Positions 20,579 through 31,324 of a stretch of 64,000 nt of DNA are shown here, piece by piece. A model generated the notes under the pieces. It had not been told where the DNA came from. It saw nothing but the letters and a program-made list of their open reading frames with translations, and ran no database searches. Each line of letters begins with the position of its first letter. Position 1 is the stretch's first letter. The DNA is from Shewanella frigidimarina. GTDB lineage: Bacteria; Pseudomonadota; Gammaproteobacteria; Enterobacterales; Shewanellaceae. Made by a program: the position numbers and the translations under genes. The stretch spans positions 62,001 through 126,000 of the forward strand of contig NZ_RKKE01000005.1 in NCBI RefSeq assembly GCF_003797125.1, given 5' to 3'.

Positions 20579-21496
20579 TTAATGAGATAAAGACGGTTTT
20601 TTGGTTCTAGTGACTAAAAAACAAATGAGGGAACCTAACGTGACCAATGCTACACCCTGCCAAAATGATCCCGTAAGTGAAATAGACAAATAAACAGAAG
20701 CAAACATGGTCGAAAACACAGGGGTAAAATATGACAACGTGCCTAACAATATAATATTTCCACCAATAATGGCCTGGTTCCACAAAGCATAACCGGTGCC
20801 GATTACCATGCCAGCAAACAATAATGTAAACGTTGATGGTAAGGTGAAGTGTAAGCGGGGTTCGTTACTCAAAAAATATTGTATCCACAACGTTACCGCA
20901 GTCGCGCTAAAAAACAGTGCAATCGCATTTTTTCCGTTACTGATTTTTTGAGTGACTACGCAATAAATTGCCCAAATAAATGCCGCAGAAAAGGCCATAG
21001 AATAGGTTAATGGGTTGTCCGAAATATTAGTTAACAACAGACTAGGTGAAATACCCTGGTCGCCAGCAATACACCAAGCAACACCTGTAAATGCCAATAA
21101 AATACTTGGGTAAACCAAAATATTCACTTTGTTACGACTCATCATGACACTTAACAATATCGTCAGCGCAGGCCATAAGTAGTTAATAATCGACATTTCC
21201 ATTGCTTGCAGTCGGCTATTGGCCATGCCTAAAGATAATGCCAGACAGATTTCATAAGTGACAAATAACCCACCTCCGATAAATAAATATCGCTTAGGGT
21301 AATCTTTTATTTTGGGTATTCCCATAACCGACATTAGAAATAGCGCACTGACGGTATACATCATTGCAGCGCCAGCAATGGGACTAAATAATTCGGATAA
21401 ATCACGGATTAATGCCGTGACGGTACTCCACAGCAAAATGGCAATAACGCCATAAAACGTATACTTATTGTCGCGAATATAAGACACCAAACCCAC
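20579..21496 (-). CDS. yddG: Aromatic amino-acid exporter, YddG-like DMT permease
   Basis: A 305-residue, ten-helix permease of the EamA/DMT superfamily. TYEICLALSLGMANSRLQAM and INYLWPALTILLSVM match the characteristic stretch of E. coli YddG, an exporter of aromatic amino acids and some toxic analogues. It starts 2 bases past the end of rsmJ, on the same strand, so it is likely cotranscribed with it. Confidence 0.85.
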   Translation of the reverse strand: MGLVSYIRDNKYTFYGVIAILLWSTVTALIRDLSELFSPIAGAAMMYTVSALFLMSVMGIPKIKDYPKRYLFIGGGLFVTYEICLALSLGMANSRLQAMEMSIINYLWPALTILLSVMMSRNKVNILVYPSILLAFTGVAWCIAGDQGISPSLLLTNISDNPLTYSMAFSAAFIWAIYCVVTQKISNGKNAIALFFSATAVTLWIQYFLSNEPRLHFTLPSTFTLLFAGMVIGTGYALWNQAIIGGNIILLGTLSYFTPVFSTMFASVYLSISLTGSFWQGVALVTLGSLICFLVTRTKKPSLSH

Positions 21497-21498
21497 CG

Positions 21499-22275
21499 TT
21501 ATTTCATCGCGGATTTTACATATACATCAAAACGATTTTTTTTCTGCGCTAACACCATACTCGGTTTAACACCATTCAAGTCTTCTGCGTAATCAGGACG
21601 CTTTACCACTACTCGTTTGGTGGCTAACGCCATTGAAGGGGCTAACAGTCCATCGGCATCTAAGTCTGCGCCAACCAAAGTTTGGAACACGCGCATTTCT
21701 TTTTTAACCAGAGCTGATTTTTCACGGTGTGGGTACATTGGGTCTAAATACACCACATCAATTTCAGTGCCCGATGATTGAGCTGCGTCGGCTAACGCGC
21801 TGATACTTGAACCGTGAAATAAGCTCATCAAATCGCGCATCCACTCGCCTATTTCGGCGTCTTCATAAGCGCGGCGTAAACCATCTTCAAGTAATGCTGC
21901 AACTACAGGATGACGCTCAACCATAATCACTTTACAACCTAGGCTTGCCAGTACAAAAGCATCTCGGCCAAGCCCTGCGGTGCCATCAACTACGGTGGGT
22001 GTTACGCCTTGCTTTAGTCCGACAGCTTTGGCAATCGATTGACCTCGGCCACCACCAAACTTACGGCGATGCGCTACAGCACCAGACACAAAGTCAACGC
22101 TAATGCCGTCAAGCTTAGGCTCATCTCGTTTATGCAAACTCAAGCAGTTTTGATCGAAACGCAATTCAAAAGCGGCGTCTTTGTCCCACACCAACTGCCA
22201 GCGCTGGGCGATGTCGACTAATGAAGGATACTGCTGATTAAAGAAGATCGGGGTCTGCAACAAGATGATTACCAT
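21499..22275 (-). CDS. rsmJ: 16S rRNA (guanine-1516-N2) methyltransferase RsmJ
   Basis: An SAM-dependent methyltransferase of about 258 residues that modifies G1516 of 16S r[21 protein letters not shown] and [18 protein letters not shown] match the N-terminal block of Rsm[18 protein letters not shown] is the SAM-binding loop; [20 protein letters not shown] holds the DPxY-type catalytic motif. An upstream in-frame ATG at 22326 would add 17 residues, but the Met at 22275 fits the length of E. coli RsmJ (250). It is divergent from rlmJ, with a short shared promoter. Confidence 0.93.
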   Translation of the reverse strand: MVIILLQTPIFFNQQYPSLVDIAQRWQLVWDKDAAFELRFDQNCLSLHKRDEPKLDGISVDFVSGAVAHRRKFGGGRGQSIAKAVGLKQGVTPTVVDGTAGLGRDAFVLASLGCKVIMVERHPVVAALLEDGLRRAYEDAEIGEWMRDLMSLFHGSSISALADAAQSSGTEIDVVYLDPMYPHREKSALVKKEMRVFQTLVGADLDADGLLAPSMALATKRVVVKRPDYAEDLNGVKPSMVLAQKKNRFDVYVKSAMK

Positions 22276-22405
22276 GCCAATGTAAGAAACTACGCCATTA
22301 TGCCAAAAGCCATCACCAGTGAACACCTATACCTCGCGCGCTAGAAAACTTATAATGTCGCTATTACACAGTTTTTGCTGTCTCATTTAGTAAATGGAAA
22401 TGCCC

Positions 22406-23251
22406 ATGCTCAGTTATCGCCACGGTTATCATGCAGGCAATTATGCCGATGTACTTAAGCACTCAATGCTTATTCAAGTATTAAAAGCGATGCAGAAAAA
22501 AGATAAACCTTATGTGTATATCGATACTCATGCAGGTGCAGGTGCCTACTCATTAACCGATGAGTTCGCCCAAAAAACCGGCGAGTATTTAGAGGGTGTT
22601 GCCAAACTATGGGACCACGCTAATTTACCCACTGCATTGGCCAACTATGTTGAAACTGTGCAGCACTTTAACGCTGAGTTTGATGGCGAGTTAACCGTGT
22701 ACCCTGGCTCACCGGCTATTGTAGATGTTGAGCTTCGTCCGCAAGATCGTATGGTGTTACACGAACTGCATGGTACTGACCATGAGTTATTAGCAGATTA
22801 TTTTGTGGAAGACAGACAAGTCAAAGTCATTAAAGGTGATGGTTTACAGGGATTAATTGCCGCTGTACCGCCATTAGAACGTCGTGGGGTGATATTAATT
22901 GACCCAAGCTATGAAATGAAAACTGACTATCAAGATGTTGCTCAAGCCATCATTAAAGCCCACAAACGCTTTGCTACCGGGACATTTCTTTTATGGTATC
23001 CGGTGGTTAAACGTGAGCAAACAGAAGCTATGTTAACGCTGCTCAAAAATAGTGGCATTAAGAAACAACTGCGTATTGAGCAAGGCATTAGCGCCGACAG
23101 TGACGAGTTTGGTATGACAGCTGCGGGTTTATGGGTAATTAACCCACCTTGGCAATTGGATGAACTCGCCAAAGAAACACTCGATTATTTAGCGCCTTTA
23201 CTAGGCGGTGCCGACGGAAGCATTAGCGTAAAGTGGGAAGTAGGCGAGTAA
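22406..23251 (+). CDS. rlmJ: 23S rRNA (adenine-2030-N6) methyltransferase RlmJ
   Basis: An SAM-dependent enzyme of 281 residues that methylates A2030 of 23S rRNA. It begins MLSYRHGYHAGNYADVLKH, almost as in E. coli RlmJ (yhiR); THAGAGAYSL (41-50) is the SAM site and DPSY (166-169) the catalytic motif. Two in-frame ATGs lie just upstream (22394, 22400), but the E. coli start and a GGAA a few bases before it favour 22406. Divergent from rsmJ. Confidence 0.95.
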   Translation: MLSYRHGYHAGNYADVLKHSMLIQVLKAMQKKDKPYVYIDTHAGAGAYSLTDEFAQKTGEYLEGVAKLWDHANLPTALANYVETVQHFNAEFDGELTVYPGSPAIVDVELRPQDRMVLHELHGTDHELLADYFVEDRQVKVIKGDGLQGLIAAVPPLERRGVILIDPSYEMKTDYQDVAQAIIKAHKRFATGTFLLWYPVVKREQTEAMLTLLKNSGIKKQLRIEQGISADSDEFGMTAAGLWVINPPWQLDELAKETLDYLAPLLGGADGSISVKWEVGE

Positions 23252-23399
23252 GACTTTCTACCCGCAAAAGATGTGAGTTTATTGTCGTATCAGATCCTAA
23301 CTATCTTTATTGAAATAATACACAAATTTCAAATGGAATTAACCTGCAGGCTCAATGGTTCTCCGTCCGAAGTGTCCGAAATAGTGTGATGAAAATGCC

Positions 23400-23580
23400 G
23401 TAGTGACATCATGGATGATGGCACAGGCTCAGGGTACATGGATGTACCATCTGAGCCGTTAGGCGATTTTTATTATGCTATGAGGATCAACACTTTGTCG
23501 GAGCTGTGGGGGAGATCCAAGAGGGGGAAGCAGTTTTCCCCTTCTTGGTCAGGTGTGGGCGAAGCGCCACGACCTTGATG
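23400..23580. repeat. Structured intergenic element with three hairpins (probable dispersed repeat)
   Basis: Three hairpins follow each other: GGCTCAG+GGTACA (23426-23438) with TGTACC+CTGAGCC (23443-23457), 13 pairs with a 2-base bulge; CCAAGA+GGGGGAA (23517-23529) with 23536-23548, 13 pairs including one G-U; and GTGG (23555-23558) with CCAC (23567-23570) around GCGAAGCG. G+C content is higher than in surrounding spacers. I associate this kind of element with Shewanella intergenic regions, but that was not checked. It lies between convergent rlmJ and the peptidase gene and may also stop transcription. Confidence 0.55.
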
Positions 23581-23605
23581 TTATTTATTGACGTATGACT
23601 GAGCA

Positions 23606-25042
23606 TTACTTAAAAAACGCGCCTGCCGAACCAGGGAATACCACTGGGCTAACATTACCATTCGCGGCAACACTCGCGACACCAAACAAATAATTGTCGA
23701 TAACCATATTATCTAACGTGAACTGATTAACCTTGCCGACATAGCGGCTATGAGTCCATTCAGCTACCGTTGTTGAGCGCCAATATACGCGATAACCGAC
23801 AACCGTGTTGTCGTCAGTACTGGCCCAACTTAATGTGGTACTTGGTGATACTTGCCCTGCAATGGTCACCTTAGTTGGTGGCGCTGGGGCCCATGCTTGT
23901 GACGCTAAACTTAACGCATTAAGCGCAGTCAGTTTGGCGGTAAAGTCAAAATCCACTCCTTCAATCACATCGCCATACGCAATGCCGTTTTCAACGCGAA
24001 TATCTTGATGTTGGCGATTATAGTTCTCGTTGGTTTCCATAATCCGCACGGCAGGCAAACCAGCCTGATTAAACGGTAAATGATGCCCACCACGACCAAA
24101 ACGATCGAGTCGATACACCAGCATCACCTCTAAATTAGTCATGTACTGGTCGGCTAGTGATTTAATTTTACGGGCTAAATTGCGTGAAGCAGAATCATTT
24201 TCGCCGCCACTAAAATAGCGTTCTTTGGCTTCATCTGCGGTTTCGGCAAAACGTACGCCTTCAGAAAACACCCGCACACTACTGTTATTGACCACCCCAT
24301 TGATACCAGCAATATTGCCTATCATGTCGTTATTCAATACAGCTTGTACTTGCCACCCTTGTGCTTTAGCGTAATCGGCTAAAATATTGCCGCCATACAA
24401 ACCTTGTTCTTCGCCCGACAATGCAGCATAAACAATAGTGCCGTTAAATTGGTATTTTGATAATACTCGCGCTGCTTCTAACGCCCCTGCCACACCGGAT
24501 GCATTGTCGTTAGCACCAGGAGAAATTGAGGTAGCATCCAACACATCACTAACACGTGAATCAATGTCGCCGCTCATCATCACTACACGCTTAGGATCCG
24601 TTTTACCGCGCTGAATCGCGATAACGTTAACTACTTCGGTTGGATTTTCGATTCGTTTACCTTGAACAGTGTCGCCCACTGTCACCACTTCTAAACAGCC
24701 ACCACATTCTTTTGATATACGATTAAACTCAGCCTCAATCCAACGTCTAGCAGCACCGATACCTTGAGTGTCAGATGTGGTATCAGACAAAGTGTGCCGA
24801 GTACCAAAACCGACTAAGGTGCGAATATCTTGTTCAATCCGCTTAGCTTGCGGTGCGGTAGCGATGTCGTATAAACGCACATCTTCTTGTGATGGGGCTA
24901 CAAACGATGATTTGTCGGCAGCAAATGCAGGCACGGTTACAGCGCCCAATATCAACAACCCAGCCATGCCCGCTAAACAATAACCGTTGTTACGACTGAG
25001 TTTGACCCGCTTAGGTTGTACTTTATGAATTAAATGGTTCAT
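23606..25042 (-). CDS. Secreted M28-family peptidase with C-terminal Fn3-like domain
   Basis: A 478-residue exported protein (signal peptide ending near AFA|AD, 41). The M28 aminopeptidase fold shows GANDNASG (176-183, zinc ligand Asp179), SGEEQGL (209-215, catalytic Glu and zinc ligand), NNDMIGN and GRGGHHLPF for the last His ligand. The first ligand motif, normally GxHxD, reads SGDIDS (157-162), with Asp159 where His is expected. Residues about 390-478 look like a fibronectin type III module (PTKVTIAGQVSPSTTLSW, YRVYWRS). It is the last gene of a leftward cluster with a transglycosylase (16 bases) and a LemA-like gene. Confidence 0.85.
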   Translation of the reverse strand: MNHLIHKVQPKRVKLSRNNGYCLAGMAGLLILGAVTVPAFAADKSSFVAPSQEDVRLYDIATAPQAKRIEQDIRTLVGFGTRHTLSDTTSDTQGIGAARRWIEAEFNRISKECGGCLEVVTVGDTVQGKRIENPTEVVNVIAIQRGKTDPKRVVMMSGDIDSRVSDVLDATSISPGANDNASGVAGALEAARVLSKYQFNGTIVYAALSGEEQGLYGGNILADYAKAQGWQVQAVLNNDMIGNIAGINGVVNNSSVRVFSEGVRFAETADEAKERYFSGGENDSASRNLARKIKSLADQYMTNLEVMLVYRLDRFGRGGHHLPFNQAGLPAVRIMETNENYNRQHQDIRVENGIAYGDVIEGVDFDFTAKLTALNALSLASQAWAPAPPTKVTIAGQVSPSTTLSWASTDDNTVVGYRVYWRSTTVAEWTHSRYVGKVNQFTLDNMVIDNYLFGVASVAANGNVSPVVFPGSAGAFFK

Positions 25043-25058
25043 TAATAAATACCTTAAG

Positions 25059-26048
25059 TTAACTGGCTAATGCTTTTTGGTAGCGTTTTAATAATATTTT
25101 TACGCGCTTCACATAAGCTTGTGTTTCAGGATAGGGCGGTATACCGCGGTATTGCATCACCGTTGTTGGACCAGCATTGTATGCCGCACAAGCAAGGTCA
25201 ATGTCGCCGTCAAATTTGCTTAATAATTGCGCAAGATAACGACTGCCACCACGAATATTCTGTTGAGCATTAAAAGGATCATCAACGTCCATATCGCTAG
25301 CGGTACCTGGCATTAATTGCATTAAGCCTTTGGCACCGGCTTTTGATAATGCGCCAATTTTAAACGCTGATTCTGCATGGATCACAGCTCGAATAAGTGC
25401 TGGATCAAGCTGATACTGCCGCGCGGCTAAAGCCACATCGGTTGCAAAATGTGAGGTAAATAATGGGATTTTATACCAATCAATAACCGAATCGACCCGG
25501 CATGCAAAACATTCATACAATAATACTTGGTAGTCTGCATCCAGCGGTTGTTGATCGCTAAACACCATCACCCCGTTGGTTTGCTTGTATTGAAACACTT
25601 TACGCTTTTCCACGCCTAAATCACTGACAATACCATTTTCGGAGTAACTGGCCTTAACGCGAGGCTTACTCGATACTGAGCCCGTTTTTGTTAACGAATA
25701 ATTATTGGTTAACGTACGCGGTTTTTGTTTATCGCCCACATAGCCAGCATTCAACGACAGCTGATCATTAATTGATTGCTCATCGGCAGGCTTAGTGTTG
25801 CGGCGACTCAACACGTTATATGTTTCTATCGTTGGCGCTGGGTGATTTTCAGCGGTGGTAGTTTGAGATTGCTGTAACGATAACTGCTTTTTTGCTGCGG
25901 CTTGCTGAGGAATATACTTAGCTTTAATTTGCGGCTTTTCAACGTCTTCCACGGCAGGATAAACCACTTGCTTGGCTTGTATAGGTACACAAATACAAGC
26001 CAACAACGTAGCGATACCTAATAGCGTCTGCCGATTACGCCATGTCAT
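25059..26048 (-). CDS. Periplasmic lytic transglycosylase, SLT domain
   Basis: A 329-residue protein with a signal peptide (to about 25), a low-complexity Gln/Lys-rich region, a short module at 148-180 (VFQYKQTNGVMVFSD) like DUF4124, and a C-terminal SLT domain with catalytic Glu226 in VIHAESAF and the signature AGAKGLMQLMPGTA (237-250). It should cut peptidoglycan glycan strands, releasing anhydro-muropeptides. The DUF4124-like part followed by SLT is a known arrangement in gammaproteobacteria. The LemA-like gene ends 4 bases upstream and the M28 peptidase begins 16 bases downstream, so the three are probably one operon. Confidence 0.9.
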   Translation of the reverse strand: MTWRNRQTLLGIATLLACICVPIQAKQVVYPAVEDVEKPQIKAKYIPQQAAAKKQLSLQQSQTTTAENHPAPTIETYNVLSRRNTKPADEQSINDQLSLNAGYVGDKQKPRTLTNNYSLTKTGSVSSKPRVKASYSENGIVSDLGVEKRKVFQYKQTNGVMVFSDQQPLDADYQVLLYECFACRVDSVIDWYKIPLFTSHFATDVALAARQYQLDPALIRAVIHAESAFKIGALSKAGAKGLMQLMPGTASDMDVDDPFNAQQNIRGGSRYLAQLLSKFDGDIDLACAAYNAGPTTVMQYRGIPPYPETQAYVKRVKILLKRYQKALAS

Positions 26049-26052
26049 TTGA

Positions 26053-26592
26053 CTATTCCTGCACTTGATCGAATATCGGCATCGGCGCGATACGGGCGAA
26101 CTTTGCTACTGCCGAACCGGGAAAAATTTTAACCCCACTGTTTAACTCGTCTACGGCTTTACGGTAAAAGTCTTCCGCGTGGACAAAGTCGAGCTCTAGC
26201 TGTATATATTCGGCGAGCTGATCGGCACACAGTTTGTCTTTATTCACCGTAGCTAATAATGCTTCTAAACCTTGATCAATCTGTTGCCAAGCGGCTATCG
26301 ATACAGACAACGAGCCACCAGCCATATTTGACTCTTCAATCGGTTGTTCCCAATCATGTTCGGGCTGTAACTGTTTTAGTAGCTCCAACTGGGCTTGTTG
26401 GTCATCTGTTAAAGGGCGTGGATAAGATGGTTTTTCCTGACATAGCTCGGTAAACAATGTCAGTCTTTTATCAATTTTTGAGTCGATCACTTTTAGCGCT
26501 TCAATGGCTGAAGTGCGTTTTTTGAGTAAACTGGCATACCAAAGATAAGCCAGAATAGCGGCTAAAGTGAAGCTTATAAAAAGCACCTGCAT
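26053..26592 (-). CDS. LemA-like membrane-anchored protein
   Basis: A 179-residue protein with one N-terminal membrane helix (1-22) and a helical rest. VIDSKIDKRLTLFTEL (about 40-55) resembles the LemA segment IDxQLKRRxDLIPNL, and DFYRKAVDELNSGVKIFPGSAVAKF near the end matches the LemA C-terminal block. The middle is divergent, with an acidic insertion. LemA proteins are N-out envelope proteins of unclear function. It is first in the cluster with the transglycosylase and M28 peptidase, which suggests an envelope role. Confidence 0.65.
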   Translation of the reverse strand: MQVLFISFTLAAILAYLWYASLLKKRTSAIEALKVIDSKIDKRLTLFTELCQEKPSYPRPLTDDQQAQLELLKQLQPEHDWEQPIEESNMAGGSLSVSIAAWQQIDQGLEALLATVNKDKLCADQLAEYIQLELDFVHAEDFYRKAVDELNSGVKIFPGSAVAKFARIAPMPIFDQVQE

Positions 26593-27010
26593 GGTGACAT
26601 CCTTTATTATTGTTATTCACTATCATAATCATTATTTAATCAAAAGTTCATCTTTATCGGCGATACCTTTGCTAAAAAGAAACCACAAAAGAGTAAGCCA
26701 AACACCAATAGATGTTAATAAGCTGTTTTGATTCAGATCTTAACTATAACACAAACAACAGTACTAGCACGGTTGAATACTGTACAGTTTAAATTTTAAT
26801 CTTTAACTTTATCAACTACCTAAAAGCATTTTCACAAGAGTGTTTTTTAAACACATTTAAAGTTTTCCCTGCTCAAATAATCAAAATATCGTTTAATAAT
26901 GCTGACTTAACACCATTAACGCTATTTATTAGCAGCTGCATCAATAGAGAAACAATAGTCACAAAAAAGCCCAGCAAAACTGGGCTTTTAACAATCAATA
27001 ATGTAAAAAA
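26593..27010. other. 418-base intergenic region between RND pump and LemA-like gene
   Basis: Holds the promoter side of the LemA-like cluster and, at its right end, the terminator of the RND operon. No gene was found in the A+T-rich remainder. Confidence 0.4.
26965..26989 (-). terminator. Rho-independent terminator of the RND operon
   Basis: AAAAGCCCAG (26965-26974) and CTGGGCTTTT (26980-26989) form a perfect stem with loop CAAAA; on the minus strand it is followed by a T run. Confidence 0.9.
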
Positions 27011-30000
27011 TTAAATATCTTTTCTATCATTATCAACTTTTTCATTTTCCTCTTCAGTGGGTTTTTCACGCTTACTGAAAATGCGTTCAACCACCACAAA
27101 GAATAACGGCACAAAGAAGATACCTAAGAAAGTGGAGGTCATCATACCGCCCAATACCGCAGTACCGATGGCATTTTGGCTACCAGAGCCTACTCCTGAG
27201 CTAATCGCTAATGGCACAACACCTAGACCAAATGCTAAAGAGGTCATTAGAATTGGGCGTAAACGTACTCTAACAGCATGCAAGGTTGCCTCAATTAAGC
27301 CAGAACCTTTCTCGTAGTATTCCTTAGCAAACTCGACAATTAGAATGGCATTTTTAGTCGCCAAGCCCACCGTGGTTAGCAAGCCTACTTGGAAAAATAC
27401 GTCATTAGGCAGACCACGAGCACTCATTGCCAGTAAGGCACCAATAATCCCGAGTGGAACAACTAAAATGACCGATAATGGTACCGACCAGCTTTCATAC
27501 AATGCAGCTAACACTAAAAATACGATTAAAATAGATAAGGCATATAAGCTAGGCGCTTGGTTACCCGATAAACGCTCTTCGTACGACAAACCATTCCACT
27601 CTAAGCCATAGCCAGGTGGAAGCTTCTCAGCCATTTTTTCAAGTGCATCCATCGCAGCACCGGTACTGTAGCCCGGGGCGGTAGCGCCCTGAATGTTAAC
27701 CGCAGGTACACCGTTAAAACGCTGTAATTGTGGTGAACCAAACTCCCAGGAACCTGATGCAAAGGCCGAAAACGGCACCATTTCACCATTATTGTTGCGC
27801 ACATACCAAGAGTCTAAGTCGCCAGGTTGCATACGGTATTTAGCCTCACCCTGAATATAAACCTTTTTAACTCGGCCACGGTCGATAAAGTCATTCACAT
27901 ACGACCCACCCCAGGCGGTACCCAAGACACTGTTCACACTATTAATATCGATGTCTAATGCACGTAATTTGGCGTGATTAACATTAATTTTATAGATGGG
28001 CGCATCTTCTTGACCATTTGGACGCACCCCAACAAGGTTAGGGTTTTGCGCAGCCATGCCTAATAATTGATTACGCGCCTCAATTAACTTGTCATGCCCT
28101 TGACCATTTAAGTCTTTTAAGTAGACGTCAAAACCATTTGCGGTACCCAGTTCAATCACTGATGGCGGCACAAAAGCAAACACTAACGCCTCTTTAATTT
28201 GCATAAAACGGCCCATGGCTCGACCCGCTAACGACTTAACATCTTCACCAGGCGCTTCACGTGTGGACCAATCTTTTAGGCTCACAAACGCAATACCCAT
28301 GTTTTGACCAGAACCCGCAAAACTAAAGCCCGCAACAGTAAACACTGAATTTACCAGGTCTTTTTCTTCGGTAAGGTAATAGTCGGATACATCTTTTAAT
28401 ACCTTAACCGTGCTTTCTTGGGTTGAGTTGGTTGGCAAAATAGCTTGAGTGAACAAGATACCTTGGTCTTCGTCGGGTAAAAATGCGGTTGGCATGCGTA
28501 AGAAAATCCAAGCCACTGCGATAACCAAGCCAACGTAGATCAACATGACGCGGAATGAGCGCTTTAAAATACTTCCCACACTTGATTCATAACGAGAGGT
28601 CATTGCATCAAACTTGCGGTTAAACCAACCGAAGAAACCGGTATCAGCGTAAGTATGACCTTTTTTAACTGGCTTTAGCATGGTGGCGCATAATGCTGGC
28701 GTAAGTACAATTGCCACAAACACCGACAAGGCCATCGCCGATACAATGGTGATCGAGAACTGACGATAAATAACACCAGTCGACCCAGACATAAATGCCA
28801 TTGGTACAAATACAGCTGACAGGGTCAAACCAATACCCACTAAGGCACTGGTAATTTGATCCATCGATTTACGGGTCGCTTCCAGCGGACTTAAGCCTTC
28901 TTCCGACATCACGCGTTCGACGTTTTCCACCACCACAATTGCATCGTCCACCAGCAAACCAATGGCCAATACCATGGCAAACATGGTTAAAGTGTTGATG
29001 GTGAAACCAGCAGCGGATAGCACCGCAAAAGTACCTAGCAATACTACTGGTACCGCAATGGTAGGAATAAGCGTTGCTCTGAAGTTTTGAAGGAACAGAT
29101 ACATAATCAAGAAGACCAATACAATGGCTTCAATCAATGTGTGCACAACACCTTCAATCGATTGCTCTACGAATGGCGTTGTATCATAGGGATAAACGAC
29201 TTCAAGTCCCTGAGGGAAAAACTCTTTCATCTCATTAACTTTGGCTTTAATGCCTTCTGCCGTATCTAACGCATTCGCGCCTGTAGCCAGCTTGAATGCA
29301 AGGCCCGACGCTGGCTTACCATTGTAATATGAGTCAACCGCGTAGCTTTCTGCACCTAACTCAACTCTAGCAACATCGCCTAAATAAACGTTAGCACCTG
29401 ATGAGTCAGATTTAACAATAATTTGCTTAAATTGCTCTGGGGTTTGCAAGCGGCTCTGTGCTGATACGGTCGCGTTAAGTTCTTGACCAGCAACCGACGG
29501 AGCACCACCTAATTGCCCTGCTGATATTTGGGCATTTTGCTCACGTATTGCCGCAACGATATCAATACTGGTTAATTTGTATTGAGTTAACTTAAACGGG
29601 TCTAACCAAATGCGCATTGCATACTGCGCACCAAATAACGTGATCTCACCCACGCCAGGTACACGGCTCATTGGGTCTTGAACGTTGGCAGCAACATAAT
29701 CAGATATATCGCTTTTGCCCATTGAACCATCTGCAGACACAAAGCCAAGCACCATTAAAAATCCAGAGCTAGATTTGTTAACTTTGACACCTTGCTGCTG
29801 AACCTCAGAAGGTAATAATGGCGTAGCCGCTTGCAGCTTATTCTGAACTTGCACTTGAGCAATATCAGGATCAGCCTCAGCATTGAATGTTAAGGTGATA
29901 GTGGCATTACCAAAACTGTCACTGGTCGATGAAATATAGCGTAAGTGATCAAGCCCAGTCATGCGCTGCTCAATCACCTGAGTGACTGTGTCTTCCATGG

Positions 30001-30166
30001 TTTTGGCAGAAGCACCAGGATAGAAAGCACTGATCACTACGGTTGGCGGGGCAATACTTGGATACTGCGCAATGGGTAAGCCTTTAATGGCTAACACACC
30101 AGCAAGCATAATTAATAATGCAATCACCCACGCAAAAATAGGGCGATCAATAAAAAAGCGAGCCAT
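27011..30166 (-). CDS. Multidrug efflux RND transporter, AcrB/MexB type
   Basis: A 1051-residue HAE1-family inner-membrane pump. It begins [21 protein letters not shown], has two large periplasmic loops and twelve membrane helices, the proton-relay pair in [13 protein letters not shown] (fourth helix) and the matching Lys in [16 protein letters not shown] (tenth helix). It exports lipophilic drugs, dyes and detergents by proton exchange with an AcrA-type adaptor and an outer-membrane TolC channel. The adaptor gene lies 9 bases upstream; no TolC-type gene is in this operon, so an unlinked channel is needed. Confidence 0.95.
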   Translation of the reverse strand: MARFFIDRPIFAWVIALLIMLAGVLAIKGLPIAQYPSIAPPTVVISAFYPGASAKTMEDTVTQVIEQRMTGLDHLRYISSTSDSFGNATITLTFNAEADPDIAQVQVQNKLQAATPLLPSEVQQQGVKVNKSSSGFLMVLGFVSADGSMGKSDISDYVAANVQDPMSRVPGVGEITLFGAQYAMRIWLDPFKLTQYKLTSIDIVAAIREQNAQISAGQLGGAPSVAGQELNATVSAQSRLQTPEQFKQIIVKSDSSGANVYLGDVARVELGAESYAVDSYYNGKPASGLAFKLATGANALDTAEGIKAKVNEMKEFFPQGLEVVYPYDTTPFVEQSIEGVVHTLIEAIVLVFLIMYLFLQNFRATLIPTIAVPVVLLGTFAVLSAAGFTINTLTMFAMVLAIGLLVDDAIVVVENVERVMSEEGLSPLEATRKSMDQITSALVGIGLTLSAVFVPMAFMSGSTGVIYRQFSITIVSAMALSVFVAIVLTPALCATMLKPVKKGHTYADTGFFGWFNRKFDAMTSRYESSVGSILKRSFRVMLIYVGLVIAVAWIFLRMPTAFLPDEDQGILFTQAILPTNSTQESTVKVLKDVSDYYLTEEKDLVNSVFTVAGFSFAGSGQNMGIAFVSLKDWSTREAPGEDVKSLAGRAMGRFMQIKEALVFAFVPPSVIELGTANGFDVYLKDLNGQGHDKLIEARNQLLGMAAQNPNLVGVRPNGQEDAPIYKINVNHAKLRALDIDINSVNSVLGTAWGGSYVNDFIDRGRVKKVYIQGEAKYRMQPGDLDSWYVRNNNGEMVPFSAFASGSWEFGSPQLQRFNGVPAVNIQGATAPGYSTGAAMDALEKMAEKLPPGYGLEWNGLSYEERLSGNQAPSLYALSILIVFLVLAALYESWSVPLSVILVVPLGIIGALLAMSARGLPNDVFFQVGLLTTVGLATKNAILIVEFAKEYYEKGSGLIEATLHAVRVRLRPILMTSLAFGLGVVPLAISSGVGSGSQNAIGTAVLGGMMTSTFLGIFFVPLFFVVVERIFSKREKPTEEENEKVDNDRKDI

Positions 30167-30175
30167 AATTATTCC

Positions 30176-31324
30176 CTACTTTTGTGGTTGATCAGCCGTT
30201 AACACCTGTGCAGATACTGGTGCACCAGGGCGGATTTTTTGTAATCCTTCGACAATTAATTTATCGCCAACAGACAAACCATCGACAATGCGCCATTGAT
30301 GACCAATCACTTCAGCGGTTTGTACCACGCGCATTTCAACATTACTGTCTTGGTTTACTATCATTGCAACCGCTTGGCCTTTGCTATTACGGGTAATAGC
30401 ACGTTGAGGCACTAAAATAGCCTGTGGGTCTTGGCCAGCATTTAATAGCGCACGCACATACATACCAGGTAATAATATACCGTCAGGATTAGGGAACTCG
30501 GCACGTAACGTCACGGAACCGGTAGTTTCATCTACATTAACTTCAGCAAATTGTAATGTACCTTGCTGATCATATGTGCTGCCGTCTTCAAGCAATAAGG
30601 TCACTTTAGCATTGTCACTTTTCAGTAACTGGCCTGAACGTAAATTGGCTTTTAAACGCAATAATTGTGCACTTGACTGAACGATGTCGATATTAATTGG
30701 ATCGAGCTGTTGAATTGTCGCTAAGGTATTACTTTGATTAGCGGTAACTAACGCGCCAGCAGTAACAGATGACTTACCAATACGACCAGAAATCGGTGCT
30801 TTAACTTCAGTATATTCGGTGTTGATGGTCGCAGTATTAATGGCGGCTTTCGCTACCGTTACTGAAGCTTGCGCTTCTTTAAATAACGCTTCCGTCTCGT
30901 CAAAATCTTGCTTACTAACTGCATTGGTTTTGACTAATTTGGCATAACGCGCCGCCTTGGCTTTTGCTGAGGCTAAACCAGCATTTGCGCTAGCAAGATC
31001 GGCTTCTGCACTCACTAATGCCGCTTTATAAGTGGCTGCATCAATTTGATATAGAGATTGACCTTGTTTAACTTCGGTGCCTTCGGTAAAGGCACGCTTA
31101 GTGATAATACCTGACACTTGTGGACGTACTTCGGCTTCTAAAAAGGCACGACTGCGACCAGGTAATTCAACCTTAATTGCTTGCGAAATTGCTTCAACGG
31201 TCATCACGCCAACGGGTGTAGGTGGTCGCGGTTGCTGTGACTGGGCATTTTCATCCCCTTGACCACAAGCGGTAATCCATAATGCAGCAGAAATAACTGC
31301 GGCGACTTTCAATGCTTTGTGCAT
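30176..31324 (-). CDS. RND periplasmic adaptor, AcrA/MexA type
   Basis: A 382-residue lipoprotein (lipobox ITAC, Cys20) of the membrane-fusion family. EVRPQVSGIITKRAFTEGTEVKQGQSLYQID is the first half of the lipoyl domain, followed by an Ala-rich helical hairpin (about 95-150), the second lipoyl half (APISGRIGKSSVTAGALV) and beta-barrel parts. It links the RND pump to the outer-membrane channel. It is first in a two-gene operon with the pump. No regulator is adjacent; a 7-base inverted repeat lies upstream. Confidence 0.94.
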   Translation of the reverse strand: MHKALKVAAVISAALWITACGQGDENAQSQQPRPPTPVGVMTVEAISQAIKVELPGRSRAFLEAEVRPQVSGIITKRAFTEGTEVKQGQSLYQIDAATYKAALVSAEADLASANAGLASAKAKAARYAKLVKTNAVSKQDFDETEALFKEAQASVTVAKAAINTATINTEYTEVKAPISGRIGKSSVTAGALVTANQSNTLATIQQLDPINIDIVQSSAQLLRLKANLRSGQLLKSDNAKVTLLLEDGSTYDQQGTLQFAEVNVDETTGSVTLRAEFPNPDGILLPGMYVRALLNAGQDPQAILVPQRAITRNSKGQAVAMIVNQDSNVEMRVVQTAEVIGHQWRIVDGLSVGDKLIVEGLQKIRPGAPVSAQVLTADQPQK

